A stretch of 39,014 nt of DNA from CAZKEG01 sp964601575 (lineage in GTDB: Bacteria; Desulfobacterota; Thermodesulfobacteria; Thermodesulfobacteriales; Thermodesulfatatoraceae), in NCBI GenBank assembly GCA_964601575.1, contig CAZROA010000038.1:1-39014 (forward strand). Reading direction: 5' to 3'. Positions 16,072 to 23,826 of the stretch are shown one piece after another. The first letter of the stretch is position 1; each line of letters begins with the position of its first letter. The notes below the pieces were generated by a model that saw only the letters and a program-made list of their open reading frames with translations, made no database searches and was not told the origin of the DNA. The position numbers and the translations under genes are program-made.

Positions 16072-16826
16072 TGAGAGGCCTTAGTCTCTTATTTTTGCTG
16101 TTTTGGTTGGTTTCCTGTGCCAATAACCCTCCGCCCCAATATCTGCAAGAAAAGGCCAGAATCTGTAAAGAAAGGGCCCTGGCCTATTATAAGGCCGGAG
16201 AATTCCCGGAGGCCTTAAGGGAGGCCCTTTTGGCCAAAGAGGCTGACCCCAATGATCCAGAAATCTATAACCTTTTAGGGCTTATTTACCTAGGACGCAA
16301 AGACGAAGAAAAGGCCTTACAATACTTCACCAAGGCCCTTGAGCTTGACCCTAAATATTCCGAGGCCCTTAATAACGTAGGCTCAGTCTATCTCCTCAAA
16401 AATCAATTTGATCAGGCCATTTCCTACTTTAAAAAGGCCCTTGAAAATCCACTTTACGAAAAACCTTATATCGCCCTTACCAACCTGGCTTATGCCTATT
16501 ATCGCAAGGGAGATCGTCAAAAAGCCATCGATTACTTAGACCAAGCCCTTCATTACAATCCTCGTTATTCTCTGGCTTATTTCTATCGGGGCTTAATGGC
16601 CCTTGAGGACGGCCAACTAGAAGAGGCTAGGCTCAATTTTCATCGCGCCGTCCGTTTTAATCGCCAAGATATGGCCTCCCGTTATTACTTAGGCCTAGTT
16701 TATTTCCGCCTAGGTGATCAGGAAAAGGCAGTCAAAATCTGGCGTTCCATCGTTGAATTGGCCCCGGAAAGCGAATGGGCCCTCAAGGCCGAAGATCTGC
16801 TCCTTACCATTGAAGAAAACCGATAA
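16071..16826 (+). CDS. TPR-repeat lipoprotein (PilF/NlpI-like)
   Basis: The N-terminus is a lipoprotein signal: MRG, a hydrophobic core, then the lipobox LVSC with Cys16 as the acylated residue, followed by ANNPP. Residues about 28-245 form five to six tetratricopeptide repeats, seen in AYYKAGEFPEALREALLAKE, ALQYFTKALELDPKYSEALN and AISYFKKALENPLYEKPYIA. Such proteins are outer-membrane scaffolds, for example for type IV pilus secretin assembly (PilF/PilW) or NlpI-type roles; which one cannot be told. Ala17-Asn18 after the Cys does not look like an inner-membrane retention signal. It starts on the hisG stop and ends directly against the convergent DUF2905 gene with no gap. Confidence 0.85.
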   Translation: MRGLSLLFLLFWLVSCANNPPPQYLQEKARICKERALAYYKAGEFPEALREALLAKEADPNDPEIYNLLGLIYLGRKDEEKALQYFTKALELDPKYSEALNNVGSVYLLKNQFDQAISYFKKALENPLYEKPYIALTNLAYAYYRKGDRQKAIDYLDQALHYNPRYSLAYFYRGLMALEDGQLEEARLNFHRAVRFNRQDMASRYYLGLVYFRLGDQEKAVKIWRSIVELAPESEWALKAEDLLLTIEENR

Positions 16827-17048
16827 TCAGCGACGAAAAAGGGAAAAGATCAAAGTAAGCAAAACACTAAGAAGAATACAGGTAACAATTGGGAAATAAA
16901 AGGTAAAATTTCCTCTTTTTATCACTATATCTCCTGGAAGCCTTCCTAAATATGGTATCTTACCGCCTAAGGTCAGAAGGAGACCGATAACGAGGATAAA
17001 GATACCGAGGATGATCAACATCTTACCGAACTCTTCAAAAGGGTTCAT
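16827..17048 (-). CDS. DUF2905 family membrane protein
   Basis: From the ATG at 17048 the product is 73 residues with two membrane segments (MLIILGIFILVIGLLLTLGG and FPIVTCILLSVLLTLIFSLF) joined by the conserved DUF2905 loop IPYLGRLPGDIVIKRGNFTF. The function of the family is unknown. AGGGGTGAG precedes this ATG; the longer frame starting at 17120 adds 24 poorly hydrophobic residues and overlaps queH deeply, so I reject it. The gene overlaps the queH end by 14 nt and is probably co-translated with it. Confidence 0.87.
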   Translation of the reverse strand: MNPFEEFGKMLIILGIFILVIGLLLTLGGKIPYLGRLPGDIVIKRGNFTFYFPIVTCILLSVLLTLIFSLFRR

Positions 17049-17619
17049 CAAACTCACCCCTTTTCCACCTTTTGCGAAATTTTTTATCGTAGCGCTCTTG
17101 TTCGCTGTAGATACAACCACAATAGGGTTGACGGTAAATATCTAAGGCCTTGGCCTCAGCCTGGCCCTCTTCCCAACCCTCTCGAAAATCATGGTAGAGA
17201 AAGGGTACTTTAAAGCGATAAGAAAGATCTTCGGCAATCTCTTTTATAAGATTATGGGCTTGATAGCGGCTGTAAAGGAGGGTGGTGGTAAAGGCCTCGG
17301 CCTTTATCTCCAAGGCCTTTTTAACCGTCTCGTTCAGACGCAGATAATAACATTGTTCACAGCGACGATTCTCGTTAAAGACCACCCTTCGAAGAAAGGG
17401 CCTTAGACCATATTCCTTGTCCCAGATGATCTCCAGGTCTTTTATCTTAGAGACCTCTTCCAAGGCCCTGATTCGTCGGCGAAATTCACGATAAGGATGG
17501 ATGTTTGGGTTGTAAAAAAAACCCACCACCTCCACGCCTTGCTCGCGCAAGACCTTGAGAGGATACAAGGTACACGGACCACAACAAATATGGAGTAAAA
17601 CCCGGTCTTTCTTGGACAT
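17035..17619 (-). CDS. queH: Epoxyqueuosine reductase QueH
   Basis: QueH performs the last step of queuosine tRNA modification, reducing epoxyqueuosine; it is the non-cobalamin alternative to QueG. The 194-residue protein shows all family cysteine motifs: HICCGPC (Cys12, Cys13, Cys16), CEQCYYLR (Cys87, Cys90) and YCGCIYSE (Cys167, Cys169), which bind an Fe-S cluster and a further metal. GFFYNPNIHPYREF is also typical. The ATG at 17619 has no strong Shine-Dalgarno sequence. Upstream on the same strand lie a promoter and a terminator-like hairpin, suggesting leader control. DUF2905 follows with a 14-nt overlap. Confidence 0.94.
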   Translation of the reverse strand: MSKKDRVLLHICCGPCTLYPLKVLREQGVEVVGFFYNPNIHPYREFRRRIRALEEVSKIKDLEIIWDKEYGLRPFLRRVVFNENRRCEQCYYLRLNETVKKALEIKAEAFTTTLLYSRYQAHNLIKEIAEDLSYRFKVPFLYHDFREGWEEGQAEAKALDIYRQPYCGCIYSEQERYDKKFRKRWKRGEFDEPF

Positions 17620-17635
17620 TTCGGAAGTTTACTTG

Positions 17636-17670
17636 TAAAAAAATGGGTTTTTCGCTATATTGAAACCCAT
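17636..17670 (-). promoter_or_regulatory. Terminator-like hairpin in the queH leader
   Basis: On the minus strand ATGGGTTT (17670-17663) pairs with AAACCCAT (17650-17643) across 12 nt and runs into a U-rich tail, 17 nt before the queH ATG. An ACCC run just upstream could pair with GGGT instead, as an anti-terminator would. No upstream minus-strand gene needs termination, so attenuation is a reasonable inference. Confidence 0.45.
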
Positions 17671-17688
17671 CTTTGGGGGTACTTCAAG

Positions 17689-17716
17689 TTTTTAGGCTTC
17701 ATCATAGAGAAGTCAA
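17689..17716 (-). promoter_or_regulatory. Candidate queH promoter
   Basis: On the minus strand TTGACT (17716-17711), a 16-nt spacer and TAAAAA (17694-17689) fit a vegetative promoter. It would start RNA near 17682, leaving a leader of about 60 nt that contains the hairpin. Confidence 0.45.
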
Positions 17717-17719
17717 AAG

Positions 17720-17911
17720 AGTTAAACTCGGATAGATAAATCTAACCAGTTTTTGTTAAAAGATATGTTGAAAATCAAATCTGAATCTTTATCACAAATT
17801 TTTAACAAAATTTTAAACAGTATTTTCTTTGTTATCACAAGATCTTGACCATTTTTAACAAATTGAATTTCTAAATAAAAATAATCTTTTAAAAGTTACA
17901 GGAGATAGATA
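17720..17911. other. AT-rich repeat region before dnaN: candidate origin or regulatory DNA
   Basis: TTATCACAA occurs at 17789 and 17832, each followed by TTTTTAACAAA (17799 and 17852); a 10/11 inverted copy of the latter lies at 17752. A 10-bp palindrome CAAGATCTTG sits at 17838-17847, and TTGACC at 17845 could be a dnaN -35 box. Position next to dnaN-gyrB and high AT content recall a replication origin, but the repeats lack one base compared with the classic DnaA box TTATCCACA. The dnaN ribosome site AGGAGA lies at the right edge. Confidence 0.35.
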
Positions 17912-19033
17912 ATGAAACTAGTCGTTGAAAAAGAAAAGCTCCTAAAGATACTTTCTCGTGTTCAAGGTATAGCTGATCGAAAATCCAGTATGGCCATCCT
18001 TTCCACCATCCTTTTTGAGGCCGAAGAGGGGGGAATAAATGTCTCGGCCACGGATCTTGAGATCGGTTTTCAAGCTCATCTTGAGGCTGAGATAGAAAAA
18101 TCCGGGGCCTTGGCCATCCCGGCACGAAAATTCTATGAGATCGTCAAAGACTTTCCCTTAGAGAGGATCATCCTTGAAGAAAGAGAACCTCAATGGTTGA
18201 CCATCTTTGGTGAAAACGAAGAGGTGGTCTTTCGTCTTGCGGCTCTACCTGCCGAAGATTTCCCCACCCTTCCTGAGGTAGAAGGAACGACTTTGGTCGA
18301 GATCCCTGGAGGAACCATCGCAGAGATGATCAGCAAGACCATTTTTTGTGTAGCCACCGAGGAGAGTCGCTTTATTCTCTCGGGCATCTTTGTCGAAAAA
18401 GTAGAAGAAACCGCACCCTCCCTCCGTTTTGTGGCCACCGATGGGCACCGTTTGGCCATGATCGATCGCGAAATAGAAAAGATCGGAGAGCTCGATCTTT
18501 CTCCTGGGGTGATCATCCCTCGTAAGGCTGCTCAGGAGATGAAAAAGATCGCCCAGGACCATGTCTTGGTCCAATTCGGACTTAAGGAAAATCATGTCAT
18601 CCTTACTACGCCTCACGAAGTCCTTACCGCCCGCCTGATAGATGGCCAGTATCCAGACTATAGGGCTGTCATCCCCAAGACCAAGGAAAGGGTGGTCTTG
18701 GTGCCTCGAAAACGTTTTACCGAGGCCTTGAAGCGGGTCTCGATTATCTCTGCCGAGCGCTATCGTCCGGTCAAGTTGGAGGTGGCTCCTGAGGGTGTTA
18801 CTGTTGTCTCTCAGCATCCGGATCTCGGTGAGGGACGTGAAAGGGTCGAAGCCACTTATAGCGGTGAATCCTTCAGTCTCAATTTCAACGCCAAGTATCT
18901 GATCGATGTCTTGGAAGTGATGGACTCCGAAGAGGTTGAGCTCTGTATGAACAATGAAAATACTCCGTGTATCGTCACCGGCGCCAGTGACCCCGGTTTT
19001 CTTGGATTGGTGATGCCAATGACCACGGTATGA
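17912..19033 (+). CDS. dnaN: DNA polymerase III beta sliding clamp
   Basis: DnaN forms the dimeric ring that tethers DNA polymerase III to DNA. The 373-residue length is standard, with three repeated clamp folds. The N-terminus MKLVVEKEKLLKILSRVQGI, ATDLEIGFQ, the middle FVATDGHRLAMIDREI, LIDGQYPDYRAVIPK, and the C-terminal LVMPMTTV ending (clamp family PMR/PM motif) identify it. A GGAGATAG Shine-Dalgarno sequence supports the ATG. gyrB follows after 10 nt; dnaA and recF, often linked to these two genes, are not here. Identification is firm. Confidence 0.97.
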   Translation: MKLVVEKEKLLKILSRVQGIADRKSSMAILSTILFEAEEGGINVSATDLEIGFQAHLEAEIEKSGALAIPARKFYEIVKDFPLERIILEEREPQWLTIFGENEEVVFRLAALPAEDFPTLPEVEGTTLVEIPGGTIAEMISKTIFCVATEESRFILSGIFVEKVEETAPSLRFVATDGHRLAMIDREIEKIGELDLSPGVIIPRKAAQEMKKIAQDHVLVQFGLKENHVILTTPHEVLTARLIDGQYPDYRAVIPKTKERVVLVPRKRFTEALKRVSIISAERYRPVKLEVAPEGVTVVSQHPDLGEGRERVEATYSGESFSLNFNAKYLIDVLEVMDSEEVELCMNNENTPCIVTGASDPGFLGLVMPMTTV

Positions 19034-19043
19034 GAGTGAAACT

Positions 19044-21431
19044 ATGGCGGAAAAATACAAGGCCTTGCACATCAAAGTATTGGACGGGCTTGAAGGTGTT
19101 CGTGTTCGCCCGGCCATGTATATTGGCTCCACCAGTACCGAGGGGCTCCATCACCTCCTCTGGGAAGTGGTGGACAATTCGGTAGACGAGGCCCTGGCTG
19201 GGCATTGCACAGAGATAAAGGTCATCATCCATCAAGACAATTCCATCACCGTGGAAGATGACGGTCGAGGGATTCCCATCGATCTTCACCCCACCGAAGG
19301 GATACCGGCCCTTGAAGTGGTCATGACCAAGCTTCATGCCGGGGGTAAGTTTGATCACAATGTCTATAAGGTTTCTGGTGGGCTTCACGGAGTTGGGGTC
19401 TCAGTGGTGAACGCCCTCTCCGAGTGGTTGGTGGCGGAAATCCATCGTGACGGAAAGATCTATCGTCAGCGATACGAACGCGGCCAGGCGGTGACTGGAG
19501 TGGAAGAGATCGGAGAGACCAAAAAGAGGGGGACCAAAATCACCTTTAAACCCGATGCCAAGATCTTCAAAGAGGGAATCGAGTTTCAATACGAGATTAT
19601 CCAGCAACGCCTAAGGGAGCTGGCCTTTCTGAATCCAAGGGTCAAATTTATCCTTATCGACGAGCGTACCGGGACGCAGGAAAAATTTCATTTTAAAGGC
19701 GGCATCCTTGAGTTCGTAAAGTATTTGAACCGCCGACGCCAGGTCATTCACGAGCAACCCATCTATATTTCTGGTGAAAAAGAAAGGGTCCAGGTCGAAG
19801 TGGCCATCCAATATCATACCGGATACAGCGAGATCTGTTATGCCTATGTGAATAACATCCATACCAAAGAGGGTGGCACCCATGTCATTGGTTTTCGTAC
19901 GGCCTTGACCAAGGCCATCAATCGCTATATCGCCACCCATGATAATTTACCCAAGGCCTTGAAGATTAAGGTTGAAGGAGAAGATGTACGGGAGGGACTG
20001 ACGGCGGTTATTTCCGTCCGTATTCCCAATCCTCAGTTTGAAGGCCAAACAAAGACCAAGCTCGGTAACAGCGAGGTAAAACCCATTGTAGAATCCATTG
20101 TCTTCGATGGTCTGGCAACCTGGTTCGAGGAACACCCCCGGGAGATCAGGGCCATTTTGGCCAAGATCGTTGAGGCGGCAAGGGCGAGAGAGGCGGCCCG
20201 CCGGGCCCGGGAACTGATCCGTAAGAAGGGTCAGGCCTTAGACGTGATGATGGCCGGAAAACTTGCCGAGTGTCAGTCTAAGGACCCAAAAGAACGCGAA
20301 CTTTTTATCGTTGAGGGTGATTCCGCCGGGGGAAGTGCCAAACAAGGGCGAGATCGCCGCTTTCAGGCCATCTTGCCTCTGCGGGGTAAGATTCTCAATG
20401 TGGAAAAGGCCCGTTTTGATAAGATGATCTCTTCTGAAGAGATCCGTCAGCTCGTCGCTTCCTTGGGCACCGGGATCGGGCCAAAGGATTTTGACCCTGA
20501 AAAATGTCGGTTTTCGAAGATCATTATCATGACCGATGCCGACGTCGATGGGGCCCATATTCGTACCCTCCTTCTCACCTTTTTCTACCGACAAATGGCC
20601 CCCTTAATCGAAAAGGGCTATCTTTATATTGCCCAACCGCCTCTCTATCGAGTGGTCGAAGGTAAGAAAGAAACCTATCTCAAAGACGACCGTGCCCTGG
20701 ATAAATATCTGTTTGATCGGGTGATCAAGAATGTAGCCTTAAAGGTAGATGAAAGGCCGTTTGCCGCCAAGGAGGCCACTGGTTTTTTGCAGGAAATATC
20801 CGATTTTGAAAAGGCCTTAGAAGAACTTTCTCGAAAGGGCGTCTGGTCTGAGGCGGCTCTTATCCTCCTGATGAGCGGCCTTAAGCGGGCTGATCAGTTT
20901 GTAGATCTAAACTTTGTCGAAAATCTGGCTTCCTTTTTTAAAGACAAAGGCTTTAAGGTGGGGCGTATCCGGGCCAGTCGTCTTCGGGGAGATGCCTATG
21001 AATTTGATGTGAGTTCCAAGGAATATTCGTATCTATTTTTTACCGTGGGTCCGGAGATCCCAGTCTATCGAGAGTATCGTCAGGCCCTAAAGATCTACGA
21101 AAACATCAAAGACTATATCGGAAAAAAGATCACCGTTTTAGTTCGAGGGGAAGAAAAGACCTTTGAGACCTTGCGGGAGCTTCTACAATTCATTCGGGAA
21201 GAAGGCCGTCGAGGCCTTCATATTCAACGATATAAAGGTCTAGGAGAGATGAATCCAGATCAACTATGGGAGACCACCATGAATCCAGAGACAAGGAGGC
21301 TCTTACGGGTGGATATAAAAGACGCCTCTACGGCCGATGAACTTTTTACCACGTTAATGGGTGAAAAGGTCGAACCGCGGCGGGATTTTATCCAGACCCA
21401 TGCTTTAGAATATCGAGAATTGGATATCTAA
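19044..21431 (+). CDS. gyrB: DNA gyrase subunit B
   Basis: GyrB is the ATPase subunit of gyrase, which introduces negative supercoils. The 795 residues contain the GHKL ATPase (VRVRPAMYIGSTSTEGLHHL, DDGRGIPIDLHP, HGVGVSVVNALS), the transducer, and the TOPRIM domain with EGDSAGGSAKQGRDR and MTDADVDGAHIRTLLLTFFY. The C-terminal RYKGLGEMNPDQLWETTMNP is the family signature. About 100-150 residues between the two TOPRIM halves (near FDRVIKNVALKVDE to the FDVSSKEY region) represent the insert also seen in Gram-negative GyrB. ParE is a less likely alternative given dnaN linkage. Confidence 0.96.
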   Translation: MAEKYKALHIKVLDGLEGVRVRPAMYIGSTSTEGLHHLLWEVVDNSVDEALAGHCTEIKVIIHQDNSITVEDDGRGIPIDLHPTEGIPALEVVMTKLHAGGKFDHNVYKVSGGLHGVGVSVVNALSEWLVAEIHRDGKIYRQRYERGQAVTGVEEIGETKKRGTKITFKPDAKIFKEGIEFQYEIIQQRLRELAFLNPRVKFILIDERTGTQEKFHFKGGILEFVKYLNRRRQVIHEQPIYISGEKERVQVEVAIQYHTGYSEICYAYVNNIHTKEGGTHVIGFRTALTKAINRYIATHDNLPKALKIKVEGEDVREGLTAVISVRIPNPQFEGQTKTKLGNSEVKPIVESIVFDGLATWFEEHPREIRAILAKIVEAARAREAARRARELIRKKGQALDVMMAGKLAECQSKDPKERELFIVEGDSAGGSAKQGRDRRFQAILPLRGKILNVEKARFDKMISSEEIRQLVASLGTGIGPKDFDPEKCRFSKIIIMTDADVDGAHIRTLLLTFFYRQMAPLIEKGYLYIAQPPLYRVVEGKKETYLKDDRALDKYLFDRVIKNVALKVDERPFAAKEATGFLQEISDFEKALEELSRKGVWSEAALILLMSGLKRADQFVDLNFVENLASFFKDKGFKVGRIRASRLRGDAYEFDVSSKEYSYLFFTVGPEIPVYREYRQALKIYENIKDYIGKKITVLVRGEEKTFETLRELLQFIREEGRRGLHIQRYKGLGEMNPDQLWETTMNPETRRLLRVDIKDASTADELFTTLMGEKVEPRRDFIQTHALEYRELDI

Positions 21432-21441
21432 GGAGGAGGCC

Positions 21442-21645
21442 ATGGAGTGTCAAAAAGAGAAAAATCTCGAACGTTGTAATTGTACCTATGAACCTTGTCC
21501 TAAAAAGGGTATGTGTTGCGAATGTATAAGATATCACCTTTCTATGCGTCAGCTCCCGGCCTGTTGTTTCCCGCCGGAAGCGGAAAGGACCTATGATCGG
21601 AGTTTTGAACACTTTGCAAGATTGGTCAATGAGGGCAAGATTTAG
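21442..21645 (+). CDS. DUF6485 family cysteine-rich small protein
   Basis: The 67-residue protein has nine cysteines in MECQKE, CNCTYEPCPKKGMCCECI and PACCFPPEAE, and the ending FEHFARLVNEGKI is typical of the DUF6485 family as I remember it. A metal- or Fe-S-binding role is likely from the cysteines but not established. An AGGAGGAGG ribosome site overlaps the space between gyrB and its ATG, 10 nt after the gyrB stop, and a strong terminator follows, so it is the last gene of the dnaN-gyrB unit. Confidence 0.83.
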   Translation: MECQKEKNLERCNCTYEPCPKKGMCCECIRYHLSMRQLPACCFPPEAERTYDRSFEHFARLVNEGKI

Positions 21646-21669
21646 TTGAAATTTTATTCGAAAAGTTTA

Positions 21670-21699
21670 AAGGGGCACTATGTGCCCCTTTTTTTGTTT
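21670..21699 (+). terminator. Rho-independent terminator after gyrB/DUF6485
   Basis: AAGGGGCAC and GTGCCCCTT form a perfect 9-bp stem with a TAT loop, followed by TTTTT. This closes the dnaN-gyrB-DUF6485 unit. Confidence 0.92.
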
Positions 21700-21767
21700 T
21701 ATGATAAAGATTTTCTCTATTTTTCACCGAAAACAGAAATAGTCTCGGATGAGTAAAACAAATTTTG

Positions 21768-21797
21768 TTGGCTTTTGCTAAAACGAAGCCATATAAT
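21768..21797 (+). promoter_or_regulatory. Promoter for rsfS-gpmI
   Basis: TTGGCT (21768-21773), an 18-nt spacer and a perfect TATAAT (21792-21797) lie about 40 nt before the GTG start of rsfS, just downstream of the preceding terminator. Confidence 0.65.
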
Positions 21798-21837
21798 TAA
21801 AAATGAAAATCAAATTCAAAGGAGGGATAAGAGACGA

Positions 21838-22251
21838 GTGGAAAAGATGATTGCCTTAGCTCAAAAGAAAGAAATAGATCGTTCGCAGGTCTTGGCTAAA
21901 CGCCTTATCGAATTGGCTTTAGAGAAAAAGGGGCAAGATTTGGTCGTCCTTGATGTAAGGGGGGTTTCTTCCTATACCGACTACATCATCATCATTAGTG
22001 CCCGTTCGGTAAGACATGCCCAGGGGATAGCCGAGGCCATCGAAGAGGAGCTTTATCTGGAAGGCTTCTCTCCCCACGGAGTAGAAGGAAAAGGTGAAGG
22101 ACAATGGGTCCTCATGGATTATGGGGATGCCATTTTGCATATCTTTTTTGAACCCATACGAAAGATATACGATTTAGAAGGCCTTTGGATGGATGTTCCT
22201 AGGATAGAGCCCAGAGATTGGGGCATTGAGTATCCAGAGGAGGAAAAATGA
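21838..22251 (+). CDS. rsfS: Ribosomal silencing factor RsfS
   Basis: RsfS (DUF143/iojap) binds ribosomal protein L14 on the 50S subunit and blocks subunit joining in starvation or late assembly. Family motifs are KGQDLVVLDVRGVSSYTDY, SARSVRHAQGIAEAIEEEL, GEGQWVLMDYGDAILHIFF and the closing FYDLE-like KIYDLEGLWMDVPRI. I start at GTG 21838, which has GGAGGG 11 nt upstream, giving 137 residues; ATG 21847 is next best. The longer frame from 21775 would begin within the promoter and is rejected. The stop overlaps the gpmI start as ATGA. Confidence 0.92.
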   Translation: MEKMIALAQKKEIDRSQVLAKRLIELALEKKGQDLVVLDVRGVSSYTDYIIIISARSVRHAQGIAEAIEEELYLEGFSPHGVEGKGEGQWVLMDYGDAILHIFFEPIRKIYDLEGLWMDVPRIEPRDWGIEYPEEEK

Positions 22252-23801
22252 AAGATGTAAGGCCCCTTTTGCTCATTATCATGGATGGTTGGGGTTGGCG
22301 GGAGGAGACCGAAGGCAACGCCATCCGCCTGGCCGGAACACCCAATCTAGATCGCTTGAAAAGCGAGTATCCCTTTACCCTCCTTAAATGTGCCGGTGAG
22401 GCGGTAGGTCTTCCTGAAGGGCAGATGGGAAACTCAGAGGTAGGGCACCTCAATATCGGGGCCGGGCGCATCGTCTATCAAGATTTAACGCGTATCAACC
22501 GGGCCATAAAGGATGGTTCCTTTTTTGAAAATCCCGTCCTCGTTGAGGCCATGAGGCAGGCCAAAGCTTCTGCGGGAAGGCTTCATCTCCTGGGACTCCT
22601 CTCCGATGGCGGTGTTCATAGTCATATTGAACATGTTTATGCCCTCCTTGAGTTAGCCAAAAGAGAAGGCCTGGCGGAGAGGACCTTTGTGCATGCCTTT
22701 ACCGATGGTCGGGATACACCTCCGACCAGCGGCATCGAGTATATGAGACAACTTTTGGCCAAGATGAAGGAGCTTGGAAGCGGAGAGGTGGCCTCGGTCT
22801 CCGGGCGTTACTACGCTATGGATCGCGATAAGCGCTGGGAACGCACGGCCTTAGCCTATCGCGCCCTGGTCTTTGGGGAAGGAATAAAGGCCAGTGATCC
22901 AGTATCTGCCATCCAGGCAGCCTATGACCGCGGGGAGACAGACGAATTCATCAAACCTACGGTCATCATGAAAGACGATCAGCCCTTGGCCACCATTGAA
23001 GACGGGGATGCGGTGATCTTCTTTAATTTTCGTCCGGACCGGGCCCGCCAACTCACCATGGCCTTGACCGATCCGAATTTCAAAGAGTTTGACCGAGGAA
23101 AGGTCCCCAAACTCTCCTATTTTGTCTGCATGGCCCTTTATGACGAAGAATTCGATCTACCGGTGGCCTTCCCTCCGGAAAGATTAGAACGTATCTGGGG
23201 AGAGGAAATTAGCCGGGCTGGGCTTCTTCAACTCCGGATTGCCGAGACGGAAAAATATGCCCATGTAACCTATTTTTTCAACGGCGGTGAGGAGGAACCC
23301 TTTCCCTTGGAAGACAGAAAGCTCATTCCCTCTCCCCGTGAGGTACCGACCTATGATCTAAAGCCGGAGATGAGCGCCTATGAAATTACAGCGGAGGTGA
23401 TCGAACGCATCAAACAGAATAAATACAAATTCATCGTAATGAATTATGCTAATGGGGACATGGTTGGCCATACAGGGGTGCTTGAAGCGGCGATCAAGGC
23501 GGTCAAAGTGGTTGATGAATGTGTGGGTAAGGTGGTTAAGGCCTTTCGAGAATATATGGGTGGGTCGATCATTGTGACCGCTGATCATGGTAACTGCGAG
23601 ATGATGGTCGACCCGGAGACCGGTGAACCGTTTACCGCCCATACTGCCAATCCCGTCCCGTTTTATCTGGTAGACGATCGCTTTAAAGGGGCCAAGCTAA
23701 AGGAGGGCATTTTGGGGGATATTGCCCCTACTGGTCTCTATCTCATGGGCCTTTCTATCCCCTCTCAGATGACGGGAAAGGTCTTGATTGAAGGGGCTTA
23801 G
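22248..23801 (+). CDS. gpmI: 2,3-bisphosphoglycerate-independent phosphoglycerate mutase
   Basis: GpmI interconverts 3- and 2-phosphoglycerate in glycolysis/gluconeogenesis using two Mn ions. The 517 residues match the family size. The phosphatase-like part has LIIMDGWGWRE (Asp13) and the phosphorylated Ser63 in GQMGNSEVGHLNIGAGRIV; the inserted transferase part has HAFTDGRDTPPTSG and SGRYYAMDRDKRWER; metal ligands return in NYANGDMVGHTG and TADHGNCEMM. It overlaps rsfS by 4 nt (ATGA), with GAGGAGG upstream. A GC hairpin follows immediately, shared with convergent hemL. Confidence 0.97.
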   Translation: MKDVRPLLLIIMDGWGWREETEGNAIRLAGTPNLDRLKSEYPFTLLKCAGEAVGLPEGQMGNSEVGHLNIGAGRIVYQDLTRINRAIKDGSFFENPVLVEAMRQAKASAGRLHLLGLLSDGGVHSHIEHVYALLELAKREGLAERTFVHAFTDGRDTPPTSGIEYMRQLLAKMKELGSGEVASVSGRYYAMDRDKRWERTALAYRALVFGEGIKASDPVSAIQAAYDRGETDEFIKPTVIMKDDQPLATIEDGDAVIFFNFRPDRARQLTMALTDPNFKEFDRGKVPKLSYFVCMALYDEEFDLPVAFPPERLERIWGEEISRAGLLQLRIAETEKYAHVTYFFNGGEEEPFPLEDRKLIPSPREVPTYDLKPEMSAYEITAEVIERIKQNKYKFIVMNYANGDMVGHTGVLEAAIKAVKVVDECVGKVVKAFREYMGGSIIVTADHGNCEMMVDPETGEPFTAHTANPVPFYLVDDRFKGAKLKEGILGDIAPTGLYLMGLSIPSQMTGKVLIEGA

Positions 23802-23802
23802 G

Positions 23803-23822
23803 GGCGGGGCGCAAGCCCCGCC
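23803..23822. terminator. GC-rich hairpin between convergent gpmI and hemL
   Basis: GGCGGGGC and GCCCCGCC form a perfect 8-bp stem around GCAA in the 25-nt gap between the two stop codons. Neither strand has a proper U tract (the + side continues AAAATTA; the - side CCTTAAG), so it may act with other factors or merely stabilise both mRNA ends. Confidence 0.5.
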
Positions 23823-23826
23823 AAAA

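Noticed and set aside
17636..17700. preQ1 class I riboswitch in the queH leader
   Set aside because: The hairpin loop and the tail lack the conserved preQ1 aptamer bases and the ribosome site is not in the tail; called only as an attenuator-like hairpin.
17789..17840. CRP/FNR-type operator from the TCACA/TGTGA half sites
   Set aside because: The two TTATCACAA copies are direct repeats 43 bp apart, not an inverted pair with 6-bp spacing.
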